Assembly (NCBI RefSeq): GCF_013347965.1
Contig: NZ_CP048810.1
Coordinates: 496,001-560,000, forward strand
Source: Pseudomonas bijieensis
Lineage (GTDB): Bacteria > Pseudomonadota > Gammaproteobacteria > Pseudomonadales > Pseudomonadaceae
DNA: 64,000 bases
Reading direction: 5' to 3'
Below are positions 48,641 to 57,191 of the stretch, one piece after another. A program made the translations under genes and the position numbers. Position 1 is the stretch's first letter, and each line of letters starts with the position of its first letter. Under the pieces are notes generated by a model. It made no database searches. It saw nothing but the letters and a program-made list of their open reading frames with translations, and was not told where the DNA came from.

Positions 48641-51070
48641 TCAGAAGTCGACCGTGGCCGAGAGCAGCAAGGTGCGCGGTGCCCCTTGGGAGAACGCACC
48701 GTAGGAGGCCACACCGGACCAGTACTCGCGGTCGAAGACGTTCTGCACCGTGGCACGGAAAGTCGTCGGCCGGCCATCGAGCACGGTGCTGTAGCGAGCG
48801 CCCGCGTCGAAGCGCGTCCAAGGATCGAGTTCGCGGGTGTTGGCCTGGTCGACGTACTGGCTGCCGGTGTAGATCGCGCCGCCGGTGAGGGTCACGCCCT
48901 GGACCCATGGCGTATCCCATTCGGCCCAGAGGTTGGCCTGCACTTCGGGCACGCCGACCGGCTTGTTGCCGCGATTGGCGGCGGTGCCGCTTTTGGTCAG
49001 TTCGCCGTCCAGCAACGTGACGCCACCCAACAGGCGAGTGCCTTCGCGCAGTTCACCGAACATGTTCAGTTCGATGCCACGGTTGCGTTGTTCGCCTTGG
49101 ACGGAAAAAGTATTGCCAATAAGCTCTCCGCTTGGTTTTTTGACCTGGAAAAGCGCCAAGGTGGAAGTGAACGTACCGTAGTCGATCTTGACGCCGAGTT
49201 CCTGCTGGCGGGAGATATAGGGTTTGAATATTTGGTCTCCGTTGTCAGCGGTACTCGGTGCAATGTCGCCTTTGCTTAGCCCTTCGATGTAGTTGTAATA
49301 GAACGAAACATGCTCCCAGGGTTTGATGACCGCGCCGAACAGCGGCGTGGTTGCAGTCTCATCGTAGGACGGTGAGGTGCGAGCTCCTGTTCCACTGTTG
49401 TAGTTGTGCGACTCGACACGTTGTTTGCGCAGGCCAAGGGTGACTTGAATACGCTCGTCAAGGATCGACAGCGTATCGGCCAGGGCAACGCCGGACAGTT
49501 CAGTGTCGGAAATTTTCGCCACGTCAGGCGAGGCAATGGAGGGTTTGTCGCGCTCCACCGGGTGGTAGATGTTCGACAATAACGGGGTTCCGGAATTGAT
49601 CCCCCTGCGCAATTCATCGCGGTAGCGACTGATCTGCAGCGTGGTGCTGTGGCTGACCGGACCGGTCTCGAAGCGGGCCCGGGCCCCCGCGTCCACGGTG
49701 TAGCGCTCCACTTCGAACTTGTAGTAACCAGGCGTCGAGCGGGTATCCCCGGCGCTATTGAGAATCGTGGGGGTCTGGTCCGACAGCCGTGCTACATCGG
49801 ACTTGCCGCCCCCGGCGTGGCCAAATACCGTCAGGCTGTCGCTCAGGTCATATTCACCACTGAGCAACGCCGATTTATCGCGGGTCTTCGACCAGCCCCA
49901 TTCCTGGGTCACGTTGCTGCGTCCGTTGGCGGCCGACGGTACCTCGACACCGTTCGCGATCTGAAACGGTCGGGACGGCGCGTCCCACTGTTCTTCCTGG
50001 CTGATCAGGTCCAGGCTGGTCCTGAATCGGTCGCCCTGGTAATCCAGGGAGATCGAGCCGATACCCACATCCCGCGACTGTTTGTCGATCGCCGTGTCGC
50101 CGCCCTGGAGACTGCCATTGACCCGCACGCCAAAGCGCCGTTCCTCGCCGAAGCGACGGCTGATATCGACGTGTCCACCCACTTGCGAGTCCATGGCGTA
50201 ATTGGCGGTCACGCGGGTCAAGTCTTCGTCCAGTGAACGTTTGGGGACGATATTGATGACACCGCCGACACCGCTGTTGGGCGACATACCGTAGAGCAGG
50301 GCGGCCGGGCCCTTGATCACCTCAATGCGTTCGGCGTACTCGGTGAATACCCGATAGTTGGGGGCCACGCCGTATACACCGTCGAACGCCAGTTCCCCAA
50401 GGTTGCCTTCGCCCACGGGAAAACCGCGAATGAAAAACGAATCGACGATGCCGCCGGTCTGGCCAGTGGAACGCACCGAGGAATCACGCTCCAGCACGTC
50501 GGCGACGGTCACGGCTTGTTGGTCTTTCATCAGGGCCGAGGTGTAGTTGCTCACACTGAACGGCGTGTCCATCAGGTCCTTGTTGCCCAACAAGCCTACA
50601 CGACCGCCACGGGCGACCTGACCGCCACTGTAGGCGGCCGGCAAATCATCGGGGCGGGCTTCGGTGGCGCTGACGGTGGTTGGCGCCAGGGTCAGTCCGC
50701 CGTCGGTGCTGCGTTTTTGCAAGGTGTAGCTGCTATCGTCGCGAGCCACAAGATCCAGACCGCTGCCGGCCAGCAGCCGGGCAAACGCTTCGCGCGCGGT
50801 GAACTGGCCGGACAGGCCCGGGCTGTCCAGGCCCTGGGTCAGGGACGGTTCGAACGACAGGGCGATGCCGGCCTGCACGGCGAACGTCGAGAGGGTTGGC
50901 CCCAGGGGGCCGGGTTGAATGTTGTAGGACTGGCTGGCGATGCTGTCCAGCGGCGCGCCCGGTGCGGCCCAACTGCCTGGGCTTAAGGTCGAAAGTGCAA
51001 GGCCGAGCATTGCACTGCGAATCGCCAGATTCAGCGTGCGATCCGAGCGCAGGGGGCGGGCAACGGGCAT
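48641..51070 (-). CDS. TonB-dependent siderophore receptor with STN signalling domain
   Basis: An 809-residue outer-membrane receptor. After a signal peptide comes an STN domain (about 45-115, YNIQPGPLGPTLSTFAVQAG), used to signal to FecR. The plug follows (VTVADVLERDSSVRSTGQ, IEVIKGPAALLYG, GGVINIVPKR), then a 22-strand barrel ending in phenylalanine (LLLSATVDF). The TonB box is probably in TTVSATEA. The plug type is that of hydroxamate/catecholate siderophore receptors (FhuA/FpvA group). It lies directly after fecR, so ligand binding would activate its own synthesis. Confidence 0.93.
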   Translation of the reverse strand: MPVARPLRSDRTLNLAIRSAMLGLALSTLSPGSWAAPGAPLDSIASQSYNIQPGPLGPTLSTFAVQAGIALSFEPSLTQGLDSPGLSGQFTAREAFARLLAGSGLDLVARDDSSYTLQKRSTDGGLTLAPTTVSATEARPDDLPAAYSGGQVARGGRVGLLGNKDLMDTPFSVSNYTSALMKDQQAVTVADVLERDSSVRSTGQTGGIVDSFFIRGFPVGEGNLGELAFDGVYGVAPNYRVFTEYAERIEVIKGPAALLYGMSPNSGVGGVINIVPKRSLDEDLTRVTANYAMDSQVGGHVDISRRFGEERRFGVRVNGSLQGGDTAIDKQSRDVGIGSISLDYQGDRFRTSLDLISQEEQWDAPSRPFQIANGVEVPSAANGRSNVTQEWGWSKTRDKSALLSGEYDLSDSLTVFGHAGGGKSDVARLSDQTPTILNSAGDTRSTPGYYKFEVERYTVDAGARARFETGPVSHSTTLQISRYRDELRRGINSGTPLLSNIYHPVERDKPSIASPDVAKISDTELSGVALADTLSILDERIQVTLGLRKQRVESHNYNSGTGARTSPSYDETATTPLFGAVIKPWEHVSFYYNYIEGLSKGDIAPSTADNGDQIFKPYISRQQELGVKIDYGTFTSTLALFQVKKPSGELIGNTFSVQGEQRNRGIELNMFGELREGTRLLGGVTLLDGELTKSGTAANRGNKPVGVPEVQANLWAEWDTPWVQGVTLTGGAIYTGSQYVDQANTRELDPWTRFDAGARYSTVLDGRPTTFRATVQNVFDREYWSGVASYGAFSQGAPRTLLLSATVDF

Positions 51071-51159
51071 GGCTTGATGATCCTGTTCAGAGGGGTTTTG
51101 TTCTCTAGCCAGCCAGGATCGAAAAAAGTATCACCCTCGCACGATTATTTTTTTGGGGT

Positions 51160-52125
51160 TCACGCCGGCGTCAACATGACCCAGTAGTCGCCCAGGCGCG
51201 AAGTGACGCGGATGGGGTAAGTCCGGGCGAGCATGTTCAGGGTTCGTTGCGTGTCGCTGACGGGGAAGGCACCGGAAATCCGCAGGTCGGCAATGGCTGG
51301 GTCGCAACGCAGGACGCCGTTGCGATAGCGGGCCAGTTCGCCAATGAAATCGGCCAGGCGCATGTTGTCGGACATCAGCATGCCTTGGGTCCAGGCCAGC
51401 ACCGATTTATCGACAGGTTTCAACCCGTCAATGGCGAACGCTGTAAAACCACTGCTCTGACCGGCCTCGACGACTTTCTCACCAATGCCTTTGAGGTGGA
51501 TACTGACTGCGCCCTCGAGCACGGCGAGGCGGGTGTGCCCGCGCTCTTCGCGCACACTGAAACGCGTGCCGAGCGCCTGCATCCGGCCCTCGTGGGTTTC
51601 CACCCTGAATGGCCGGGCGACAGGCGACGGGTCCGGTGCGGTCTGGATCAGTATTTCGCCGCGGCGCAACAGCAACAGGCGCTGGCGCTGATCGAAATAC
51701 ACATCGATGGCGGTGTCGGTGTTCAACGTCACGCGAGTACCATCGGTCAATGTCAGGTCGCGACGCTCGCCCACGGGCGCGCGGTAGTCGGCGGTCCAGT
51801 TCTGCCAGTCGTTGAGCTTCCAACTGCCCCAGGCCAGTGGCGCCAGCGCGAGCAAGGTCGCCAGTTTGCCCATGGCGGCACGGCGCTCGGGGTTGCTGGG
51901 ACGGTCCAGCGCCGGCATGGCCAGGGCCGGTGGCAAGCCTTGCAGTTTGCTCAACAACAATTCCGCCCGCGCCCAGGCCTGGCGGTGCGCCGGGCTGCTG
52001 TTGCGCCAGCGTTCCCATTCCAGGCGCTCGGTGTCGTTGACACTGCCTTCGCTCAGGCGCATCAGCCAGTCGGCTGCTTCATTGAGGATGGCGGGATCGA
52101 CGGCATGACTATCGCGAGCAGGCAT
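51160..52125 (-). CDS. fecR: FecR-family anti-sigma / signal transducer
   Basis: A 321-residue inner-membrane regulator. The N-terminal cytoplasmic domain (DUF4880-like, ILNEAADWLMRLSEG, then WERWRNSSPAHRQAW) binds the sigma factor. A transmembrane helix lies near residue 88-105 (KLATLLALAPLAWGSW), followed by the FecR periplasmic domain (LTDGTRVTLNTDTAIDV) and a C-terminal STN-contacting region. The start codon follows the fecI stop directly. Confidence 0.93.
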   Translation of the reverse strand: MPARDSHAVDPAILNEAADWLMRLSEGSVNDTERLEWERWRNSSPAHRQAWARAELLLSKLQGLPPALAMPALDRPSNPERRAAMGKLATLLALAPLAWGSWKLNDWQNWTADYRAPVGERRDLTLTDGTRVTLNTDTAIDVYFDQRQRLLLLRRGEILIQTAPDPSPVARPFRVETHEGRMQALGTRFSVREERGHTRLAVLEGAVSIHLKGIGEKVVEAGQSSGFTAFAIDGLKPVDKSVLAWTQGMLMSDNMRLADFIGELARYRNGVLRCDPAIADLRISGAFPVSDTQRTLNMLARTYPIRVTSRLGDYWVMLTPA

Positions 52126-52641
52126 TCAGTCCACCCACATCAGGCAGTGCAGGAAGGCCTGCTTCATGTAGCGCTTGACCGTAATCAGCGAGACTCCCAA
52201 CTGATGGGCGATGTCGTTGTATTTCAAGCCGCTGATTTGCGATAACAGAAATGCGCGTTTGACCGGCCCGGGGAGGGTGTCGAGCATGGCATCGATTTCA
52301 TGCAGGGTTTCCAGCACCAGCAGGCGGCGTTCCGGCGAGGGCGCTTCGGGTTCGGGCAGCAGCGCCAGCGCCTGCAGATAGGCGCGCTCCAAAGCCTTGC
52401 GCTGGAACCAGTTGACCAGGATGCCACCGGCCACGCAACTGAGGTACGCCCGCGGCTCTTCGATGACCGCGACCTTCGAGGCGAGGATACGGATGAAGGT
52501 GTCATGCGCCAGGTCTGCGGCATCCAGCGCATTGCCCAGTTTGCGGTAGAGTCGGGCGTACAACCAGCCATGGTGTCCGCTGTAGAGGTCTGCGACGGTG
52601 CGCAGATGACAATCGTTGGTCGCTGAACCCGGATCGCTCAT
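52126..52641 (-). CDS. fecI: ECF sigma factor, FecI type
   Basis: A 171-residue ECF sigma factor of the iron-starvation group. Region 2 is seen in YSGHHGWLYARLYRKLGNALDAADLAHDTFIRIL, region 4 in LPGPVKRAFLLSQISGLKYNDIAHQLGVSLITVKRYMKQA. It would drive the receptor and transport genes when the siderophore is bound. A Fur box 17 bases upstream indicates iron repression. Confidence 0.94.
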   Translation of the reverse strand: MSDPGSATNDCHLRTVADLYSGHHGWLYARLYRKLGNALDAADLAHDTFIRILASKVAVIEEPRAYLSCVAGGILVNWFQRKALERAYLQALALLPEPEAPSPERRLLVLETLHEIDAMLDTLPGPVKRAFLLSQISGLKYNDIAHQLGVSLITVKRYMKQAFLHCLMWVD

Positions 52642-52657
52642 GGCTGTTTATATTTTT

Positions 52658-52676
52658 GATAGTGAGAATTATTCCC
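52658..52676 (-). promoter_or_regulatory. Fur box upstream of fecI
   Basis: GATAGTGAGAATTATTCCC matches 14 of 19 positions of the Fur consensus GATAATGATAATCATTATC. It lies just before the fecI start, so the whole uptake operon is expected to be off when iron is plentiful. Confidence 0.75.
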
Positions 52677-52759
52677 AATATTAGTGGAGGCGCTCGTCGG
52701 CACGCAAGATCGATCTTGAGGCAATGAGCAATTGTGCTGGGGCAGGGTTGTGCGAATCG

Positions 52760-53992
52760 CTATTCGCTTGCCTGGTCCGGCACCCCGACCGGCCTGTAGC
52801 GCAGCAGCACCAAGGGCAACAGCACCACGCCGTAGGCAATGCTGACATAGAGGTAGGTGTATTGAAGGCCATAGACCTGGCTGAGCAAGGCCCCCAAGGA
52901 AATGCCGATGATGGACGCCGTTTGCGAAACGCCCTGGGCGAGTCCCAGCACCTGACCCTGGCGGCTATTGTCGGTGCTTTTGGAGATGAGTGCGGTCAGC
53001 ACCGGTGTAGTTGCGCCCAAGAGGACGCCCCAGGCGAAGTAGACAATGGCGAAGACCAACGGCTGACGTGTCAGGCCGGCCATGGCGGTCAGGGTCATGC
53101 AAGCGATCACGATGGCGGTGATGGCTCGCAGCGTCTGTGTCGGGTTGCGCTGCTCGAAGTAGCGTGACCAGGTGGTTGCGCACAGGATGAAGCCCAGGGC
53201 CAGCAGGCCATAGCAAAGCCCCACCAGGGCATTGCTGACGTCGAAGGTCGAACTCACATACAGCGAAAACGAAGTCTGCGGCAGCATTCGCGCCAGCAAC
53301 AGAAGCCCCATGATGCCCAGCAGCGATACTGTCAACGGGTTGTATAGCCCGGGACGCGAGGGTGCGGACGGAACGCTGCCGGCTGCGGTTGTCTTCCCGA
53401 CAGGCGCTACGTCAGGCAGCGTCAACGCCGCGACCACGGTGCACACTGCGCACAGGCCCGAGGCCACGATGTTGATCCAGAAAAACGTTGCATGGTCCAG
53501 GATCAGCCCGCCCGCCACCGCCCCCAGCAGCGAGCCGACATTGGTGGAAATCTGCAGGATGGCAAACAGCCTGGCCCGCCGCGATGGCGCCTCGATGCTC
53601 ACGCCGTAGGCCTGGGCGGGGGCGATATAACCGGCGAACGCACCTTGCAGGAAGCGCAGGACCAGGATCACCCAGATATCGCCGCATAGCGCCAGGCCAA
53701 GCTGGGTCAGGGACAACCCGGCCAGTGCCCGGATCATCATCAGCTTATGGCCGTAGCGATCACCGATACGGCCCCAGAAAGCACTGGTCAGGATGATGCC
53801 CAGCATCGGGCCGACATACACCGCCGTGCTGGCGAAGCTGAACAGCGCGTCGTTGCTGGTCAGTTGTCGCAGGTGAACAGGCCAGAACGGCCCGCTCATC
53901 TCCATCGCACCCATGGAAACCAGCTGGATCGCAAACAACAGATAAATCAGCAAGCGAACGCTTGAACCCTGGGGGATACCAACACGGGGCAT
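52760..53992 (-). CDS. MFS transporter, possible siderophore exporter
   Basis: A 410-residue major facilitator with twelve predicted helices. The loop 2-3 motif is GRIGDRYGHKLMMI. The start at 53992 (MPRVGIPQ) is preferred; the frame opens with TTG at 54112, but that extension is poorly conserved-looking and AT-rich. Its place upstream of fecI in the same direction and the family (multidrug/siderophore exporters) suggest siderophore efflux or release of siderophore from the periplasm. The substrate is not determined by sequence. Confidence 0.82.
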   Translation of the reverse strand: MPRVGIPQGSSVRLLIYLLFAIQLVSMGAMEMSGPFWPVHLRQLTSNDALFSFASTAVYVGPMLGIILTSAFWGRIGDRYGHKLMMIRALAGLSLTQLGLALCGDIWVILVLRFLQGAFAGYIAPAQAYGVSIEAPSRRARLFAILQISTNVGSLLGAVAGGLILDHATFFWINIVASGLCAVCTVVAALTLPDVAPVGKTTAAGSVPSAPSRPGLYNPLTVSLLGIMGLLLLARMLPQTSFSLYVSSTFDVSNALVGLCYGLLALGFILCATTWSRYFEQRNPTQTLRAITAIVIACMTLTAMAGLTRQPLVFAIVYFAWGVLLGATTPVLTALISKSTDNSRQGQVLGLAQGVSQTASIIGISLGALLSQVYGLQYTYLYVSIAYGVVLLPLVLLRYRPVGVPDQASE

Positions 53993-54116
53993 GGACAGAC
54001 TCGCAGAGGCGGAAGGCTGTGTCTTATCCGACAGTGCGTGGATCTGAGCAAGAAAAAAATGCAGCAGGTTCCTCCGGAAGCCGAACAATCGACGATTTTT
54101 TTTTGAAATCAAGGGG

Positions 54117-54145
54117 TTGTCAGTCTAGGCAAATGAGTACATAAT
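54117..54145 (+). promoter_or_regulatory. Sigma-70-type promoter for the tRNA-Cys/tRNA-Leu unit
   Basis: TTGTCA at 54117-54122 and CATAAT at 54140-54145 are separated by 17 bases. The following 129 bases to tRNA-Cys hold no other gene I can recognise. Confidence 0.6.
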
Positions 54146-54274
54146 TGCGCCCATCGAACGCACTGAGATGTAAAAAATCTCAATGTTTTCAAGGAGATAG
54201 CGCTTCAAAGAGGTTCTGTTTCCAGATCAGGTTTGTACGCGGTTGATGTGGCTGCATTGCATCAAACGTCTTGA

Positions 54275-54348
54275 GGCCGAATAGCAAAATGGTTATGCAG
54301 TGGATTGCAAATCCACCTACGCCGGTTCGATTCCGACTTCGGCCTCCA
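54275..54348 (+). tRNA. tRNA-Cys (GCA)
   Basis: A 74-base cloverleaf with acceptor GGCCGAA/TTCGGCC, anticodon loop TTGCAAA giving GCA, T loop GGTTCGATTCC and encoded CCA at the 3' end. Confidence 0.95.
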
Positions 54349-54541
54349 CTTTTAAAAAGCTCTGTAGATCTATGATTTACGGAGCTTTTTTATTTTCGAA
54401 GCATTGAAAGGTTTTGTGTTGAAAAGGGCGCGAGCTACCTTGCTTCACAGGGGAGGGATGTATATATTCCCCCTCTTGCTGCACCAGCCAGGGCTTCGGC
54501 GATTGGATTTTGCCGACGCTCCCATGGCTAACCGCGCTACC

Positions 54542-54628
54542 GCCCGAATGGCGAAACTGGTAGACGCATGGGACTTAAAATCCCCCGCTCGTAAGGGCGT
54601 GCCGGTTCGATTCCGGCTTCGGGCACCA
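54542..54628 (+). tRNA. tRNA-Leu (TAA)
   Basis: An 87-base class II tRNA with acceptor GCCCGAA/TTCGGGC, anticodon TAA in GACTTAAAATC, long variable arm (CCGCTCGTAAGGGCGT), T loop GGTTCGATTCC and encoded CCA. Confidence 0.95.
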
Positions 54629-54636
54629 TCTAAAAT

Positions 54637-54672
54637 CAAGGGTTTGCGAGCGAAAGCTAATGCAAACCCTTG
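54637..54672 (+). terminator. Hairpin after tRNA-Leu
   Basis: CAAGGGTTTGC and GCAAACCCTTG form a perfect eleven-pair stem with a 14-base loop, followed by TTCGTT. It probably ends the tRNA transcript although the T-run is short. Confidence 0.55.
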
Positions 54673-54861
54673 TTCGTTACGGCTTCTGAAACTACCGAAG
54701 AAACGGAGTCCTGCCTCCGGAGCCTCTGCACTCGGCATTGCGATTAGCGGGTGAGTGCTCAAGCGTTACCTGCTGTCCAAGCCCTGCCTAATACGCGAAT
54801 CCCTTGACCATGATATTTATCATGTAGCCTCTTCTGTATCAGCACGGCTTGTACCGACTCG

Positions 54862-55224
54862 TCACAATCGCCGGCGAAACGCCTCGAGGATATCCCGCGT
54901 GCCCTTTTTCATTTGCAGTTGGGTGATGGCATCCAGCGGGTGCCAGAGGCAATCGCTGATTTCGTTCTGTGGCCTGGCCGCCGTCGAATCGCTGACTGAC
55001 GCTTCGAATACGTGATGCTCGGTTTGCCCGTCACTGATTCGCATCACGTAGAGCAGGTTCTCGACGTCCAGGCCAGTTTCTTCGGCCAATTCCCGAATGG
55101 CTGCCCCAGCATGGGTCTCGCCGCGTTCGACGGTACCGCCCGGCAGCATCCAGCGGCTATTGGCTTTGCGAACCAGCAAGATATGGCGATTTTCCTCGCA
55201 AATGACGGTCGCTCGAATTTTCAT
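54862..55224 (-). CDS. Nudix hydrolase
   Basis: A 120-residue Nudix protein; the ATG at 55224 is preferred over a TTG four codons upstream. The Nudix box is GGTVERGETHAGAAIRELAEETGL, fitting G-x5-E-x7-REUxEExGU. Similar small pseudomonad proteins act on nucleoside diphosphate derivatives; the substrate is unknown. It is a single gene. Confidence 0.88.
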   Translation of the reverse strand: MKIRATVICEENRHILLVRKANSRWMLPGGTVERGETHAGAAIRELAEETGLDVENLLYVMRISDGQTEHHVFEASVSDSTAARPQNEISDCLWHPLDAITQLQMKKGTRDILEAFRRRL

Positions 55225-55511
55225 GGCCGTGCTCAATCAGTGACTGTCATTAAAGTGAAATATAACTGCAATATTTGAGCCTGGCATCAATTGGCTTTGC
55301 TCAAACTGTCGATTTTTTCAATGTCTTATCCAGTACGACCGCGACGGCGCGAGAAAGACTGGGCTCATTTGAGGCAGTCATCGACCCATCCCATCTGTCC
55401 GACCACCAGCACTAGGCTTTCGACCGGTTATCGCCTCAAATGAATCAGCTTCAAAAAAATGAATCCATGTTGGGTGCATTGGCCGGCCCCTCCCGGGGAA
55501 GGAAGCGAGAT

Positions 55512-55697
55512 ATGACCAGCGTTGAAGACTTCAAGATCAAATCCCATGAGCTCCTGGTGGAGCTCGATGCGGCAACGTCGGAAATGATGAAGCTCATATG
55601 TATCCATCAAATGAGTGGATCGACCTGGGATGAAGCGGTCCGCCGTCAACATGAAGCCTATGAGCAATGGGTCGCTTATTTGAATGAGCGGGGATAG
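55512..55697 (+). CDS. Small hypothetical protein
   Basis: A 61-residue acidic, helical protein (VEDFKIKSHELLVELDAATSE). The ATG at 55512 is chosen because GGAAGGAAGCGAGAT precedes it; the frame opens earlier at 55440 but without a ribosome site. No family recognised. The 287 bases before it (55225-55511) show no gene. Confidence 0.55.
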   Translation: MTSVEDFKIKSHELLVELDAATSEMMKLICIHQMSGSTWDEAVRRQHEAYEQWVAYLNERG

Positions 55698-55751
55698 GTC
55701 CTTTGGGTGCACCAAGGGTAAAAATTCTTTGAACGGCGTCTCAACGGCTGT

Positions 55752-55783
55752 GCCTAATCCTTAAACCGACAAGAGGATTAGGC
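55752..55783 (+). promoter_or_regulatory. Stem-loop covering the ribosome site of the next gene
   Basis: GCCTAATCC at 55752-55760 pairs perfectly with GGATTAGGC at 55775-55783; the right arm overlaps the AGAGGA ribosome site and ends one base before the ATG at 55785. It could limit translation in a temperature- or ligand-dependent way; this is inference. Confidence 0.45.
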
Positions 55784-55784
55784 C

Positions 55785-56012
55785 ATGACCGAATTAGCCA
55801 GTTATTTTTGGATCGCTGTCGCGGTGCTTTTGCTCCTCGTCGATTTATGGGCGATCGTCAGCGTCTTTCGAAGCGACAAGTCGGCTGGCACCAAGGCTGG
55901 CTGGGCCCTGTTGCTGATCATTCTGCCGGTTGTGGGCCTGGTTATCTGGGGCGTAGCTGGGCCGCGCGGGATCAAGGAAGGGCCGTCATCGCCGGAGCAC
56001 AGCAAGGGCTAG
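55785..56012 (+). CDS. PLDc_N-domain small membrane protein
   Basis: A 75-residue protein with two transmembrane helices (YFWIAVAVLLLLVDLWAIVSVF and GWALLLIILPVVGLVIWGVAG) typical of the phospholipase D N-terminal-like domain found alone in many small bacterial proteins. The short charged loop FRSDKSAGTKAG joins the helices. Function unknown. Confidence 0.85.
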   Translation: MTELASYFWIAVAVLLLLVDLWAIVSVFRSDKSAGTKAGWALLLIILPVVGLVIWGVAGPRGIKEGPSSPEHSKG

Positions 56013-56035
56013 AAACGGCTCTCCGAGTCAACTTT

Positions 56036-56230
56036 TCACTGGTTTATCCAGTTACCGCCGGTGCTTTCGCAGTCTTCCTGGGCTTGCTGCAACTGTTCGA
56101 TGCCGTAGTAGTACCAGGTCACCTTGGCATTATCGGGAAGATTGGCCGACCCACCGTGCTTGTCCTTGCTGGTGCAATCAATAGCAGGAATCTGGCAATC
56201 ATGAGGTTTCTCCCTTTGTGGCTTTTGCAC
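56036..56230 (-). CDS. Small Cys-containing hypothetical protein
   Basis: A 64-codon frame from GTG 56230 to 56036. The C-terminal half reads like a real protein (DNAKVTWYYYGIEQLQQAQ, then CESTGGNWI) with three cysteines. The N-terminal 15 residues are unconvincing and the start is uncertain. It lies convergent to the PLDc_N gene. Low confidence. Confidence 0.35.
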   Translation of the reverse strand: MQKPQREKPHDCQIPAIDCTSKDKHGGSANLPDNAKVTWYYYGIEQLQQAQEDCESTGGNWINQ

Positions 56231-56324
56231 CGGTGCCTATCAATTTCGAGGTGCAAAAAAAGCCCGTGTTCCATCGGTTTTCCAACCGGTAGAACTCAAG
56301 GGGGCACATGTCTGGCGCGGTGCG

Positions 56325-56555
56325 TCAGCGGAACTTGGGCAGAGGGCGTTCAGCGGGCTTTAGCGACGTCAGTGCGCTTTGGATCGATGGGGCGTCTTTC
56401 TCGATGTCGTTGAGCCGGTCACGGATGCGCACCGCAGTGGGATGCCCGCCTTGGTGGTCGACCCAATCGGCGATTTCCTTGCAGGCTGCCGTAAGCCTGG
56501 CCTGACGCGATTCCAGCAAGGTGAGCAGGGTGGTGATGGACTCTTTTTCGGACAT
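56325..56555 (-). CDS. Small helical hypothetical protein
   Basis: A 76-residue protein preceded by GGAGG six bases before the ATG at 56555. It is predicted helical (ITTLLTLLESRQARLTAACKE, DRLNDIEKDAPSIQSAL). No recognised family and no signal peptide. Confidence 0.7.
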   Translation of the reverse strand: MSEKESITTLLTLLESRQARLTAACKEIADWVDHQGGHPTAVRIRDRLNDIEKDAPSIQSALTSLKPAERPLPKFR

Positions 56556-56600
56556 GTCACACCTCCATTCAGGGTTGCATTGAGCGTTGATGAGGCAGCA

Positions 56601-56621
56601 CAAAACCCGCCAGGGGCGGGT
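56601..56621 (-). terminator. Rho-independent terminator of the DUF6555 gene
   Basis: On the minus strand ACCCGCC-CCT-GGCGGGT is followed by TTTTG, about 100 bases downstream of the stop of the gene at 56720. Confidence 0.65.
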
Positions 56622-56719
56622 CATGCTATCGCTTAAAGCGTAGTTGAGTTATCTCGGTTTTGTCGAAGAATCCGGCGCCCGGCTGGACAACCGGTGCACC
56701 GGAAACAGGGTTATTTAAA

Positions 56720-56974
56720 TCAGCCGGACTCCTTGACCCAGGACGGCGCGACGCTCGCTCGCCAACGCACGTCGGTAATACCGTATTTCTCAGCAAGGGG
56801 TTTTGAAACCCGCTTGACCTTTTCCCGTCCGAATTTCGGAATGCGCCCGACCCCCGCGTCGCAACTGGCCCAATGCCAAGCTTCGGAGTTATTCATCACT
56901 TCGGCGCGAATGATGAATGACTTCGGCTCGCCATGGAGCATGTAGTCGATGATGTAAAGCGATGGCCCGCCCAT
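56720..56974 (-). CDS. DUF6555-type small protein
   Basis: An 84-residue protein with GGGAGG just before the ATG. The sequence (YIIDYMLHGEPKSFIIRAEVM, then GVGRIPKFGREKVKRVS) matches the Pseudomonas-specific DUF6555 family as I recall it. No catalytic motif is visible. Function unknown. Confidence 0.75.
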   Translation of the reverse strand: MGGPSLYIIDYMLHGEPKSFIIRAEVMNNSEAWHWASCDAGVGRIPKFGREKVKRVSKPLAEKYGITDVRWRASVAPSWVKESG

Positions 56975-57191
56975 AAATCCTCCCTAATTAGTTCTATACG
57001 GATGGATACGGAGGCGTGCGGAAAATTCCATCGGATTATCCAGACGGTCAAAAATCACACCAGGTAGTCACGCAGCCAAGTCGCTGCTCGCTGTCCGGAA
57101 CCAAACCCGGTTAACCTTCTCCAAGGTGAGCTTCACACCATGTGCCAGGGATTAACAGGCAAGACAGTGCGGTATCAGATAAAGGCAGAAC

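Noticed and set aside
54275..54628. tRNA genes as the attachment site of an integrated element
   Set aside because: No integrase gene and no repeated tRNA 3' end was seen nearby.
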